Positions 18,310 to 27,505 of a stretch of 57,898 nucleotides of DNA are shown here, piece by piece. Origin of the DNA: Chitinophagaceae bacterium (GTDB lineage Bacteria; Bacteroidota; Bacteroidia; Chitinophagales; Chitinophagaceae); NCBI GenBank assembly GCA_947372235.1, contig CANBSW010000003.1, positions 1 to 57,898 on the forward strand. Reading direction: 5' to 3'. A program made the position numbers and the translations under genes. The notes below the pieces were generated by a model. It worked only from the letters and a program-made list of their open reading frames with translations. It was not told the DNA's origin and ran no database searches. How positions within the stretch are numbered: position 1 is the first letter of the stretch; each line of letters opens with the position of its first letter.

Positions 18310-20694
18310 ATGTTAAACAAATATTTTTTACTGGCCGCATTGGGCTTGAGCAATATGTCATTATTGTTTTCGCAAACCAAAACTTCAGTGGTAACTGATA
18401 AAGTAAGTCTGGTAGAGCCAATGGTTGATGCAGCCAATTCCCGATTCTTCTATTTCAGCTCAGCCTCCAGGCCATTTGGTATGGTGAACCTTAGTCCGGA
18501 TATGAATGTAAAAGGTACCTGGAATACCGGTTATCGTTATAATGAAGATACCATCCGTTGCTTCAGTCATATCCATTGCTGGGAATTATCAGGGATTCCT
18601 GTATTGCCTACCAATGGTGAGTTTAAGGGGCATCTCGGGTCTTCCCAATATGGATCTAGCTATTCTCACAAAGATGAAATTGCACGCCCCGGTTATCATA
18701 AAATAGTTTTAAAAACGTATGGCATTACGGCAGAACTTACCTCAACAACACGTGTAGGATTTCATAAATATACTTTTCCTAAATCGGCTGAAAGCCATAT
18801 TCTGTTTGATTTTACAACAGTGCTGGGTTCTTCGGAAACACAAAGCGCTGAAGTAAATAAGATCAACGATAAGGAATTTGTTGGTTCAGTAGTTATGGCC
18901 GGAACAGTAAGAAGACCTAAACCACTAACGGTTTATTTTGTTGCCGAATTTGATAAAGCATTCGAATCATTCGGTGGCTGGAAAGATGGAAAGATCATAT
19001 CCACCCAAAACAAAATAGAAGGCGAACATACAGGTGTTTATGTAAGTTTTAAAACCAATGCCAATGAAATAAGGCAAATGAAAATTGCGATCTCTTATAC
19101 AAGTATAGAAGCCGCAAGAAAAAATTTACAGGCAGAACTTCCTCATTGGAATTTTAACCAGGTAGTAAAAGAATCTACTGATGAATGGAACAGTTGGTTA
19201 AGCCGTATCGAAGTGGAAGGAGGTACGCTGATAGAAAAAAGAAGATTTTATACAGACCTCTGGCATGGCCTTCAGGGAAGAAGGATTGTTAGTGATGTAA
19301 GCGGTACATATATTGATAATACAGGGGCTATACCAAGAATCGGACAAATACCGTTGGATGCAAAGGGTAAACCCAAATTCAATTCATACAATTCAGATTC
19401 TTTCTGGGGAGCACAATGGTCTATCAATACATTATGGGGACTTGTATATCCGGAATTAACTGAGTCATTTATCAACTCTATGTTGATGATGTATAAAGAT
19501 GGCGGACTTATTCCCCGTGGACCATCGGGTGGTAATTATACCTATGTAATGACAGGTGCGCAAACAACCCCCTTTATTGTAAGCGCTTATTTTAAAGGTA
19601 TCAGGGGATTTGATATTGCACAGGCTTATGAAGGAATGCGCAAGGATCATTTCCCGGGAGGTATGATGAGCAAAGCCGGTTACGAGCACACAACATTTAA
19701 AGGGGGTGGTATTGAAGAATATATGTCGATGGGTTATGTGCCGCATCCAATCAGTACCATTAAATATGGTTTCCATCTGGATGGTTCTGCACAAACACTG
19801 GAATATGCTTACCAGGATTATGCATTAGGGCAAATGGCAAAAGCGTTAGGCAAAAAAGATGATTATGAACTGTTCAGCAAAAGAGCGTTGAACTATAAAA
19901 ATATCTTCAATAAGGATATTGGATGGATGTGGGTAAAAGACAGACAGGGCAAATGGGCCCAACCGGTTGATATACTCCAATACGAACATGGCTTTGAAGA
20001 AGGAAATGCTGCGCAATACACATGGTGGGTTCCACATGATGTAAATGGATTGATAGGATTGATAGGCAGCCGCGAAGCATTCACAAAAAAATTAAACGAT
20101 GCATTTACCAGTGCCGAGAAACATGGATTTGTTTCGGGCAAATCTGAAAATCCAACCGATCAGGAATTGAATAGAAGGGTATACATCAATTACGGCAACC
20201 AGCCCTGCATGGAAACACCTTTCCTGTTTAATTATTCCGGTTCTCCATGGCTTACACAATATTGGACACGCAAGATCATTGATACGGTATACAGCGGGAT
20301 CTCTCCACAAAAAGGGTATAGTGGCGATGAGGATCAGGGATTAATGGGTTCACTTTCCGTGTTGTTGAAAATAGGTTTGTTCTCAACAAATGGCGGTACC
20401 TCGGAAAAACCATTTTATGAAATCACCAGCCCTATTTTTAATAAGATCACTATCCATTTAAATCCTAAATATTATTCAGGAAAAGAATTTGTGATTGAAA
20501 CAAAGAATAATGGTCCAAAGAATTATTATATACAATCTGCACAGATGAATGGTAATTCATTGGATCGTCCATGGATATGGCATGAAATGCTGGTAAAAGG
20601 TGGAAAGTTGAGTTTGCAGATGGGAGAAAACCCAAACAAATCATGGGGAAGTGCTCCTGAAATGGCACCTCCTTCTATGTCAACCCAAAAGTAG
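18310..20694 (+). CDS. GH92 alpha-mannosidase-like enzyme (second, divergent)
   Basis: The 794-residue product has a signal peptide cut near LFSQ and GH92 architecture, but is clearly divergent from the copy at 10420. Conserved positions include the acid candidate E564 in EEGNAAQYTWWVPHDV, NQPCMETPFLFNYSGSPW and D673-E-D675 in YSGDEDQGLMGS, where the canonical N-G-Q is changed to Q-G-L. The altered -1/+1 loop sequences suggest a different linkage or aglycone, which is inference. The reading frame is open back to 18214, but the ATG at 18310 precedes the signal peptide. It begins a long run of + strand genes after the susD terminator and lies 31 bases before the regulator gene. Confidence 0.92.
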   Translation: MLNKYFLLAALGLSNMSLLFSQTKTSVVTDKVSLVEPMVDAANSRFFYFSSASRPFGMVNLSPDMNVKGTWNTGYRYNEDTIRCFSHIHCWELSGIPVLPTNGEFKGHLGSSQYGSSYSHKDEIARPGYHKIVLKTYGITAELTSTTRVGFHKYTFPKSAESHILFDFTTVLGSSETQSAEVNKINDKEFVGSVVMAGTVRRPKPLTVYFVAEFDKAFESFGGWKDGKIISTQNKIEGEHTGVYVSFKTNANEIRQMKIAISYTSIEAARKNLQAELPHWNFNQVVKESTDEWNSWLSRIEVEGGTLIEKRRFYTDLWHGLQGRRIVSDVSGTYIDNTGAIPRIGQIPLDAKGKPKFNSYNSDSFWGAQWSINTLWGLVYPELTESFINSMLMMYKDGGLIPRGPSGGNYTYVMTGAQTTPFIVSAYFKGIRGFDIAQAYEGMRKDHFPGGMMSKAGYEHTTFKGGGIEEYMSMGYVPHPISTIKYGFHLDGSAQTLEYAYQDYALGQMAKALGKKDDYELFSKRALNYKNIFNKDIGWMWVKDRQGKWAQPVDILQYEHGFEEGNAAQYTWWVPHDVNGLIGLIGSREAFTKKLNDAFTSAEKHGFVSGKSENPTDQELNRRVYINYGNQPCMETPFLFNYSGSPWLTQYWTRKIIDTVYSGISPQKGYSGDEDQGLMGSLSVLLKIGLFSTNGGTSEKPFYEITSPIFNKITIHLNPKYYSGKEFVIETKNNGPKNYYIQSAQMNGNSLDRPWIWHEMLVKGGKLSLQMGENPNKSWGSAPEMAPPSMSTQK

Positions 20695-20725
20695 TTTGAT
20701 TTAAACACAGGATCGTAAATATTCA

Positions 20726-21769
20726 ATGATGATGAACTCTACGAAGAAAATATCCATGAAAGATATCGCCAAAGAGCTGAATCTTTCTATAACAACGGTT
20801 TCATTTGTGGTGAATGGGAAAAGCGATAGTATCAGTCCTGCAACCGTTAAAAAAGTGAAAGACCTGATCAAAAAAAGAGGATTTAATCCCAATAGCGCTG
20901 CCCGTATGTTACGAACGGGAAAATCCAAAACCATTGGATTGATCATTGAAGACAATGGTAATTATTTCTTTGGCAATATTGCCAAGATCATTGAAACAGA
21001 AGCCCATAAGAACGGATATAATGTTTTTTTAAGTAGCACAGAAAATAATGATGATACGGCAAAAGCCCTGATCAATAAAATGAAGAACAGTTCGGTGGAT
21101 GGCTTTATCATTACGGCTACCCAGGGGATTAAGGAAGAGATAGATAAACTGAAAAAAGAAAATATCCCATTTGTGTTATTAGACAGGTTGATGCCGGAAG
21201 TGGAAACCAATTATGTAATACTGAATAATTACAAAGGTGGATATGACCTTACAAAACATTTAGTGGATAATGGGTATGAAAGAATAGGATTCATATCAAT
21301 CCACGATGGAATGTCGCAGATGATTGACCGTAAGAAAGGATTTCTGGATGCATTACGGGATGCCAGTAAACCATTCCCGGAAAAAGCTATGCTGGAGGTT
21401 TCATTCAGGCAATCTCATGAAGAAATTCTGGAAACGATTAAAACATACATAAAAAATAATCCCGAACTGGATGCATTATTCTTTGCAACCAATTATCTCG
21501 GGGTAATGGGCATTGAGGCAATACAACAATCAAATCTTAAAATACCGGAAGATATTGCAGTAGTCAGCTTTGATGATAATGACCTGTTCAGGTTGCTTAC
21601 ACCATCCATCACTGTTGCTGCACAGCCAATCAGGGAAATTGCCACCAAATCAATAGAGCTATTGTTAAAGATCATCAAGAAAGAACAAAAGCAGGTTACA
21701 ATGGTAGGAGAAGTAATCGAACCAACTGTGATTATTAGAAATTCAAGTCCTAAAAAGAAACGCGCATAG
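20726..21769 (+). CDS. LacI-family transcriptional regulator
   Basis: The 347-residue cytoplasmic protein has an N-terminal LacI helix-turn-helix (SMKDIAKELNLSITTVSFVVNG), a hinge region around residue 50 (NPNSAARMLRTGKS) and a periplasmic-binding-protein-like sensor domain starting TIGLIIEDNGNYFF. It also shows the typical DRKKGFLDAL and PEDIAVVSFDDND segments. It probably senses a sugar or sugar phosphate and represses the locus, perhaps through the CGAAATCGTTTTCG site at 12914. It is the only regulator in the window. Bacteroidota PULs more often use HTCS, SusR or ECF-sigma systems, so LacI control of such a large enzyme set is somewhat unusual. Confidence 0.95.
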   Translation: MMMNSTKKISMKDIAKELNLSITTVSFVVNGKSDSISPATVKKVKDLIKKRGFNPNSAARMLRTGKSKTIGLIIEDNGNYFFGNIAKIIETEAHKNGYNVFLSSTENNDDTAKALINKMKNSSVDGFIITATQGIKEEIDKLKKENIPFVLLDRLMPEVETNYVILNNYKGGYDLTKHLVDNGYERIGFISIHDGMSQMIDRKKGFLDALRDASKPFPEKAMLEVSFRQSHEEILETIKTYIKNNPELDALFFATNYLGVMGIEAIQQSNLKIPEDIAVVSFDDNDLFRLLTPSITVAAQPIREIATKSIELLLKIIKKEQKQVTMVGEVIEPTVIIRNSSPKKKRA

Positions 21770-21837
21770 ACTTTTTTGGGTATAATTTAATGACCCCGTT
21801 ATCATCATAAAATTTCTGTCAAAAAAATGGTTGCTTT

Positions 21838-23358
21838 ATGAAACGTAGGAAATTTATTTATCAAACTTCACTGGGGCTGGGAGGCTTGTTTCCTGTTGTA
21901 AACCAATTGAGTGCTCTTGAGATAAACAATGGCCCATTTTTGGCAACAGGGATTAAAATAGGAGAAGTTACAGAAACTGAAGCAATCATTTGGGTAAGGC
22001 TAACAAAGGATAATAAGCCTGTTGCAAAGTCAGCCCCGGTTCCACAGGTGGTTTATCTGGATGAAGCAAATGGCGAATGGCATCCCGTAGCTTATTTTAA
22101 AGAGAAATATAAAAAAGACAGGCCGGATAAAGAAACGAAAGTGATCTTTCCTGATGGATATACTGTGCGTAATATTGAAGGTGCAGTGCCTGGCACAACA
22201 GGAGATATCAGGATATTGTATAGAAAAAAAGGCGGAACCAAATGGAGTAATACACAATGGTCTCCTGTTGATCCATCAGCAGATTATTGCACCCAGGTAA
22301 AACTGAAAGGATTGCATGCCGGAACTGATTATGAAATTAAAGTAGAAGCGAAATCATCTTCAGCAAAAACAGCAACCAATTCTTTAGTTGGTTCTTTTGG
22401 TACCGCAGCACCGGCAGCTATTTCGAAAGAAGTACATTTTATGGTAACCACCTGTCATGAATACGATGACCAGGATGACCGTAATGGAATTGGTTTTAAG
22501 ATCTACAAACACATGCAAACCCTGCAGCCGGATTTTATGGTGCATACAGGAGATGTGGTTTATTATGACCAAAAAGCAAAAGATATTCCGCTTGCTTACT
22601 GGCATTGGCAAAGGATGTTTGGTTTGGAAGGCTGTAAAGAATTTTACAAACAGGTGCCCACTTATTTCATGAAAGATGATCATGATACCTGGATGAATGA
22701 TTGTGACCCGCAAACCAAAACGCGTTTCATGGGTAAGCTCACATTTGAACAGGGAGTGAAAATATTTTACCAACAGGTACCCATGAGTGAAAAACCTTAC
22801 CGAACATTTCGCTGGGGAAAAGATTTACAGATCTGGTTGCCGGAAGGAAGAGAATACAGAAGTAAAAACGATTCAAAAGATGGTCCTGATAAATCTATCT
22901 GGGGCAAAGAACAGATGCAGTGGTTCAAAGATTCTTTCAATGCATCGGATGCAACCTATAAAATCATTGTAAGTGCAACACCAATCGTTGGTCCTGATCG
23001 TCCGCAAAAAAATGATAACCATGCCAATAGCGGATTCGCGTATGAAGGAGCAGAGATCAGAAAATTTGTAGCCGGACATAAAAATGTATACGTGATCTGT
23101 GGCGACAGGCATTGGCAATATGCTTCCAAAGACAGTAAAACAGGATTGATGGAATTTGCCTGCGGCCCAGCCAGTGATGAACATGCAAGTGGCTGGAAAA
23201 AAGAAGATGTATTACCCGAACACCGTTACCTGAATATTGTAGGAGGTTTTTTGGGCGTAAAAATTAAACCCGGAATGCAAAAGACTCAAATCTCTTTTAC
23301 TCATTATAGCGTGGATGGGAAAAAATTGCATGTGGAAGACTTTACAAATGAGGGGTAG
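21838..23358 (+). CDS. PhoD-like metallophosphatase, Tat-exported
   Basis: The 506-residue product starts with MKRRKFIYQTSLGLGGL, a twin-arginine (Tat) signal, unlike the Sec signals of its neighbours. Metal-binding and catalytic motifs of PhoD/metallophosphatase-like enzymes are seen: VTTCHEYDDQDD, HTGDVVYYD, MKDDHDTWMND and a C-terminal CGDRHWQYAS. An N-terminal fibronectin-like region (about 35-195) precedes the catalytic domain. It should hydrolyse phosphomono- or diesters in the periplasm. Its presence suggests the glycan, or a component of it, carries phosphate esters, or that the cell co-harvests phosphate. It lies 68 bases after the regulator gene and 15 bases before the lyase candidate. 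Confidence 0.9.
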   Translation: MKRRKFIYQTSLGLGGLFPVVNQLSALEINNGPFLATGIKIGEVTETEAIIWVRLTKDNKPVAKSAPVPQVVYLDEANGEWHPVAYFKEKYKKDRPDKETKVIFPDGYTVRNIEGAVPGTTGDIRILYRKKGGTKWSNTQWSPVDPSADYCTQVKLKGLHAGTDYEIKVEAKSSSAKTATNSLVGSFGTAAPAAISKEVHFMVTTCHEYDDQDDRNGIGFKIYKHMQTLQPDFMVHTGDVVYYDQKAKDIPLAYWHWQRMFGLEGCKEFYKQVPTYFMKDDHDTWMNDCDPQTKTRFMGKLTFEQGVKIFYQQVPMSEKPYRTFRWGKDLQIWLPEGREYRSKNDSKDGPDKSIWGKEQMQWFKDSFNASDATYKIIVSATPIVGPDRPQKNDNHANSGFAYEGAEIRKFVAGHKNVYVICGDRHWQYASKDSKTGLMEFACGPASDEHASGWKKEDVLPEHRYLNIVGGFLGVKIKPGMQKTQISFTHYSVDGKKLHVEDFTNEG

Positions 23359-23373
23359 TTAAAATATAAAAAT

Positions 23374-25872
23374 TTGAAAAAAGGACTCTGTTTTTTATTG
23401 CTTATAGGATCTCTAAAAACAAGTTGTATGGCGCAGGGTAAAGCCATTTACAATATGTTTTTGGAAGAACCTGTGCCTGCAAACGGAACAAAGGTTCTTT
23501 TTAATGCACCTGTTTTGCGGTGGCCCTATCAAAAAGGGAAACAGGTGAGATATGATGTACAAATTTCACAAAATAAAAACTTTGAAGGGAATACTACAAT
23601 TCTTGCACAGGGATTAATTGGAGCAATATTTAATCCACACAAATCATTGGCTGTTGGAACCTGGTATTGGCATTATAAAGTGTCAGGGAAAGACTGGTCG
23701 GCAATTCAGCAATTTAATATTACAGAAAAAGCTTTGCCAATGGTTTCTCCTTTACCCGATAAATTTCTATCGGGTATTCCTCAAACACATCCGCGTATTT
23801 TGGTAAATGGAAGAAATGATATGGTAACCCATCTTTCTCATCAATCAGATGCCAAAGCTATCCTTGCTGAAGCGGCATCAGTACTTGGGCAAACAATTTT
23901 AACTGAAGCAGATGCAACACCTTCTTCCAAAGGGGAGAATGATAATCAGGATAAAAAACTGAATTCAGATGCTATAGTAGCGTTAGGATATTCGATTAAT
24001 GGAATGATCTTGCCTTTATGCCAGGGTTATTTATTAACCGGGATCAAAGCTTATCGTGATAAAGCAATTGCAATGGCAATGGAAGTTGCACATTGGGATG
24101 CGAAAGGTGTTTCAGGATCGAGGGATTTTACTGATGGAATGTGCATGTACGATATGGCATTGGTATTTGATACATTCTATGATGATCTTTCACAAATACA
24201 AAAAGATACATTACAAAAAGCTATTGCAATAAGGGCCTCGCAATTCTATAAAAGCTGGATCAACAGTATTGAATCGAAAGTATTAAGCGGGCATGTATGG
24301 CAGTTGATCTTAAATGAATTTTTTAAAACAGGTATTGCATTATACAATCACGAACCTGATGCCGCAAAATGGCTGTCATATGCTTATGAGCTGTTTCTGG
24401 CAAGATCTCCGGTATTGGGCGGTGAAGATGGTGGCTGGGCAGAAGGTGCTTATTATTTCCAGATGAATATGGAAACATTGGTAGAGATTCCCACTTATAT
24501 TAAACAATATACCGGCTTCGATTTTATACAATCACATCCCTGGTATCGTAACCAGGCTGATTGGATGATCTATCATTTTCCTCCCGCTTCTTCTGCTGAC
24601 GGATATGGTGATAATACCGAAGAATTATTTGAACCACCCGCTTCTTATGCATCTTTCGCAAATGTGATGGCTAAACTTACTCAAAATCCAAAATATGTTT
24701 GGTATGCCAATCAACTTACCAAACAACAAAAAACAGATCTTACCAAAGAACCTGTTCTACGTTGGTTCCGGTTAAAGAATACAGGTAATCTCAGTATGCC
24801 AACTGTTTCTGATACCATGCATTTTGCAATGGGAAATCTTTCAAAGGAAGCTGGGGTTGCTGCATTACATACTGATCCTTCAAATACAAAGAAAGATCTC
24901 ATGATTGCAATGCGGGCAAGTCCTTTTGGCGCATACGGACATATACTGGCCGATCAAAATACATTCAATATTCTCTTTGGTGGCAAGCGGTTGTTTTACA
25001 GAACCGGTTATAAAGTGGCAATGGATGATCCACACCGATTAGGATGGAGTAAGCATACCAAAAGTATGAATGGTGTTTTGATTAATGGTCAGGGACAACC
25101 TTACAGTGCTGAAGCTTATGGCTATTTCAGCAGGTTTTTACAGGGAGAAAAACTGGCTTATATGAAAGGGGATGCTTCTACTGCCTACCAGAGTGTTGAA
25201 ACCAAAGAAGATTACGGAATTACAAAATTTGATCGCCATATTGTTTTGCTGAAGCCTGGTATTATTGTGATCTATGATGAGTTGGAATCCAAAACCGAAG
25301 CCAACTGGTCGTGGCTGATCCATAGTTTGAAAGACATGAAACTGGATAGCGTACACAACACTTTTATTTCATCCATTGAAGGCGTAAAAGGAGTTGGAAA
25401 ACTTTGGAGTTCTCAATCCTTTACATGGAATATCAGCAATAAGTTTGAAGTGCCTGCCGTAATTTACAGAAACTACAAAGGAATGCGTACAAAGAAATAT
25501 GAGGATACACAATGGCATTTGAAAGCGACCAATAAAGAAAAGAATTCACAGGTTAGGTTTCTATCTATAATACAGGTAGGAAAAGAAGGAAGCGCATTGC
25601 CATTCAAAGAAACTAAGACAGGAGAGGGCATTACAAGAATTACCATTGGTGATTGGCAGATTGATGCGACGCTGCCATATAACCAGGCTCCGCAATTGCA
25701 CATTCAATCTGTTTCTGGCAATACTGTGTTCGCTGCTTATGGCAGTGATATCAGGTTTAAAGAACAATCTTATTCCGGGAAAATTGCAGGCAGTTCTAAA
25801 CTGGCAGAAATGATAAATGGAAAAATAAAATTTTCGGAAATGGGCGATGAGCCTCTTTCTCCCATCAGATAA
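23374..25872 (+). CDS. Heparinase II/III-like polysaccharide lyase candidate (DUF4962 type)
   Basis: The 832-residue product has an N-terminal Ig/fibronectin-like segment (about 25-115), an (alpha/alpha) toroid (about 140-470) and a C-terminal antiparallel beta-sheet region with the LFYRTGYKVAMDDPHRLGW and IVLLKPGIIVIYDELES strands typical of heparinase II/III. Candidate catalytic residues in the toroid are H307 (SGHVWQLILNE) and Y360-Y361 (EGAYYFQ). Such enzymes cleave uronic-acid polysaccharides by beta-elimination. The subfamily, and so the substrate, cannot be assigned by eye. The start is a TTG at 23374, which alone gives a full signal peptide (MKKGLCFLLLIGS); the next ATG lies after it. 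A GH105 downstream would process the unsaturated products. Confidence 0.85.
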   Translation: MKKGLCFLLLIGSLKTSCMAQGKAIYNMFLEEPVPANGTKVLFNAPVLRWPYQKGKQVRYDVQISQNKNFEGNTTILAQGLIGAIFNPHKSLAVGTWYWHYKVSGKDWSAIQQFNITEKALPMVSPLPDKFLSGIPQTHPRILVNGRNDMVTHLSHQSDAKAILAEAASVLGQTILTEADATPSSKGENDNQDKKLNSDAIVALGYSINGMILPLCQGYLLTGIKAYRDKAIAMAMEVAHWDAKGVSGSRDFTDGMCMYDMALVFDTFYDDLSQIQKDTLQKAIAIRASQFYKSWINSIESKVLSGHVWQLILNEFFKTGIALYNHEPDAAKWLSYAYELFLARSPVLGGEDGGWAEGAYYFQMNMETLVEIPTYIKQYTGFDFIQSHPWYRNQADWMIYHFPPASSADGYGDNTEELFEPPASYASFANVMAKLTQNPKYVWYANQLTKQQKTDLTKEPVLRWFRLKNTGNLSMPTVSDTMHFAMGNLSKEAGVAALHTDPSNTKKDLMIAMRASPFGAYGHILADQNTFNILFGGKRLFYRTGYKVAMDDPHRLGWSKHTKSMNGVLINGQGQPYSAEAYGYFSRFLQGEKLAYMKGDASTAYQSVETKEDYGITKFDRHIVLLKPGIIVIYDELESKTEANWSWLIHSLKDMKLDSVHNTFISSIEGVKGVGKLWSSQSFTWNISNKFEVPAVIYRNYKGMRTKKYEDTQWHLKATNKEKNSQVRFLSIIQVGKEGSALPFKETKTGEGITRITIGDWQIDATLPYNQAPQLHIQSVSGNTVFAAYGSDIRFKEQSYSGKIAGSSKLAEMINGKIKFSEMGDEPLSPIR

Positions 25873-25881
25873 AAATAGTGA

Positions 25882-27492
25882 ATGACGAAATTGTTTATTG
25901 ATATGAGAAAAATCGCTTTGCCAATCTTATTGATTTGTATGGCAATTATTTTTTTTCAGTCAAACAATTTATTAGCACAGAATCGTACAAAAACAAAACG
26001 CCCCCCCAATATTTTATTTGCGATTGCAGATGACCAGTCGTTTCCACATACATCTGCTTACGGACAAAAAACATTTCATACACCGGTGTTTGATAGTGTT
26101 GCAGCAAGTGGTATCTTATTCAACAATGCATTTGTAGCCGCTCCGCAGTGTAGTCCATCGCGCGCTGCCATCCTTACCGGCAAACAGATCTGGCAATTGG
26201 AAGAAGCAGGAACACATGCCAGTTATTTTCCTAAAAAATTTACTGTGTTTACAGATGTACTTGAAGGAAGTGGATATTTTCTGGGGTATACCGGCAAGGC
26301 CTGGGATCCCGGAAATTTTAAAGATGCCGGATGGAGTCGTAACCCTGTTGGCCCTGAATACAATAAACGGCAGTTAGGAAAAGCACCCACAACAGGCATC
26401 AGTAAAATTGATTATGCAGCAAACTTCAAAGATTTTCTTTCAGAGAAACCAACAGATAAGCCCTTCTTTTTTTGGTATGGAGCGCATGAACCGCATCGTG
26501 TGTATGAAGAAGGATCGGGTAAAAGATCAGGGCTTACTGCAAATGATCTAACCGTGCCGCCATTCTTACCCGATAATGATCTGGTAAGAAATGACCTGTT
26601 GGATTATGCATTGGAGATAGATTGGTTTGACCAGCAATTGGGTAAAATATTACAGTTGTTAAAAGCTGCCGGTGAACTGGAGAATACGATCATTGTAATT
26701 ACATCCGATAATGGAATGCCTTTCCCTTATGCAAAAGCCAATCTGCAGGAATATGGTATTCATGTTCCATTGGCCATCTGTGGCCCATCTATAAAAGGAA
26801 AACAAAGAAAAGTAGATGATATGGTAAGCCTGATAGATCTGGCACCAACATTTTTAGACCTCGCTGGTGTAAAACATTTCGAAGGCATTACCGGTAAAAC
26901 TTTACTACCCATTTTCAATAGTACCCAATCGGGAAACATAGATCTGGCCAGACAATCCATTTTAACCGGAAGAGAACGTCATTCACATGCACGTCCGGAT
27001 AATATGGGATATCCTGCAAGGGCCATTCGGACAAGCAAGTATCTCTACATTGAAAATTTTAAACCGGAGAGATGGCCACTGGGTGATCCTGCTCCGGAAA
27101 AACAGGAAACGATCGTAGGTAATAAAGACATGAAACCCATATTGGAAGGCTATGAGGATATTGATGATTCGCCTACAAAAACAATGATGATCAAAGACAG
27201 GGCATTGTGGCCCGAATTATTTACAATCGGGTTTGAAAAAAGAAGCAGTGAAGAATTGTATGATATTAAGGAAGATCCTTATTGCTTGCATGATCTTTCA
27301 AAGATTTTTAAATTGCAATCTGTAAGAAAAGAACTGAAGCAACAATTGGAACAGCAATTGATCGCACAAAAAGATCCAAGGATGATGGGATATGGTGATG
27401 TGTTTGACAGCTATCCCAGATTTGGTTTGATGCGCCCTTATGATGGATTTAAAGAACGTGGAAAATATAATCCGGCTTTCATCAAAAAATAA
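25882..27492 (+). CDS. Sulfatase 1, N-sulfoglucosamine sulfohydrolase-like
   Basis: The 536-residue S1 sulfatase has a signal peptide (LLAQ), metal-binding IADDQS, the formylglycine motif QCSPSRAAILTG (C90 is converted to FGly) and TSDNGMP for the second metal site. The stretch IWQLEEAGTHASYFPKK is typical of the bacterial group annotated as N-sulfoglucosamine sulfohydrolase (heparan N-sulfatase) type. That subgroup call is from memory of the family and is moderate. No sulfatase-maturing enzyme lies in the window, so it must be encoded elsewhere. It is the first of four consecutive sulfatases, starting 9 bases after the lyase candidate. Confidence 0.9.
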   Translation: MTKLFIDMRKIALPILLICMAIIFFQSNNLLAQNRTKTKRPPNILFAIADDQSFPHTSAYGQKTFHTPVFDSVAASGILFNNAFVAAPQCSPSRAAILTGKQIWQLEEAGTHASYFPKKFTVFTDVLEGSGYFLGYTGKAWDPGNFKDAGWSRNPVGPEYNKRQLGKAPTTGISKIDYAANFKDFLSEKPTDKPFFFWYGAHEPHRVYEEGSGKRSGLTANDLTVPPFLPDNDLVRNDLLDYALEIDWFDQQLGKILQLLKAAGELENTIIVITSDNGMPFPYAKANLQEYGIHVPLAICGPSIKGKQRKVDDMVSLIDLAPTFLDLAGVKHFEGITGKTLLPIFNSTQSGNIDLARQSILTGRERHSHARPDNMGYPARAIRTSKYLYIENFKPERWPLGDPAPEKQETIVGNKDMKPILEGYEDIDDSPTKTMMIKDRALWPELFTIGFEKRSSEELYDIKEDPYCLHDLSKIFKLQSVRKELKQQLEQQLIAQKDPRMMGYGDVFDSYPRFGLMRPYDGFKERGKYNPAFIKK

Positions 27493-27505
27493 ATAACGCT
27501 AATAC

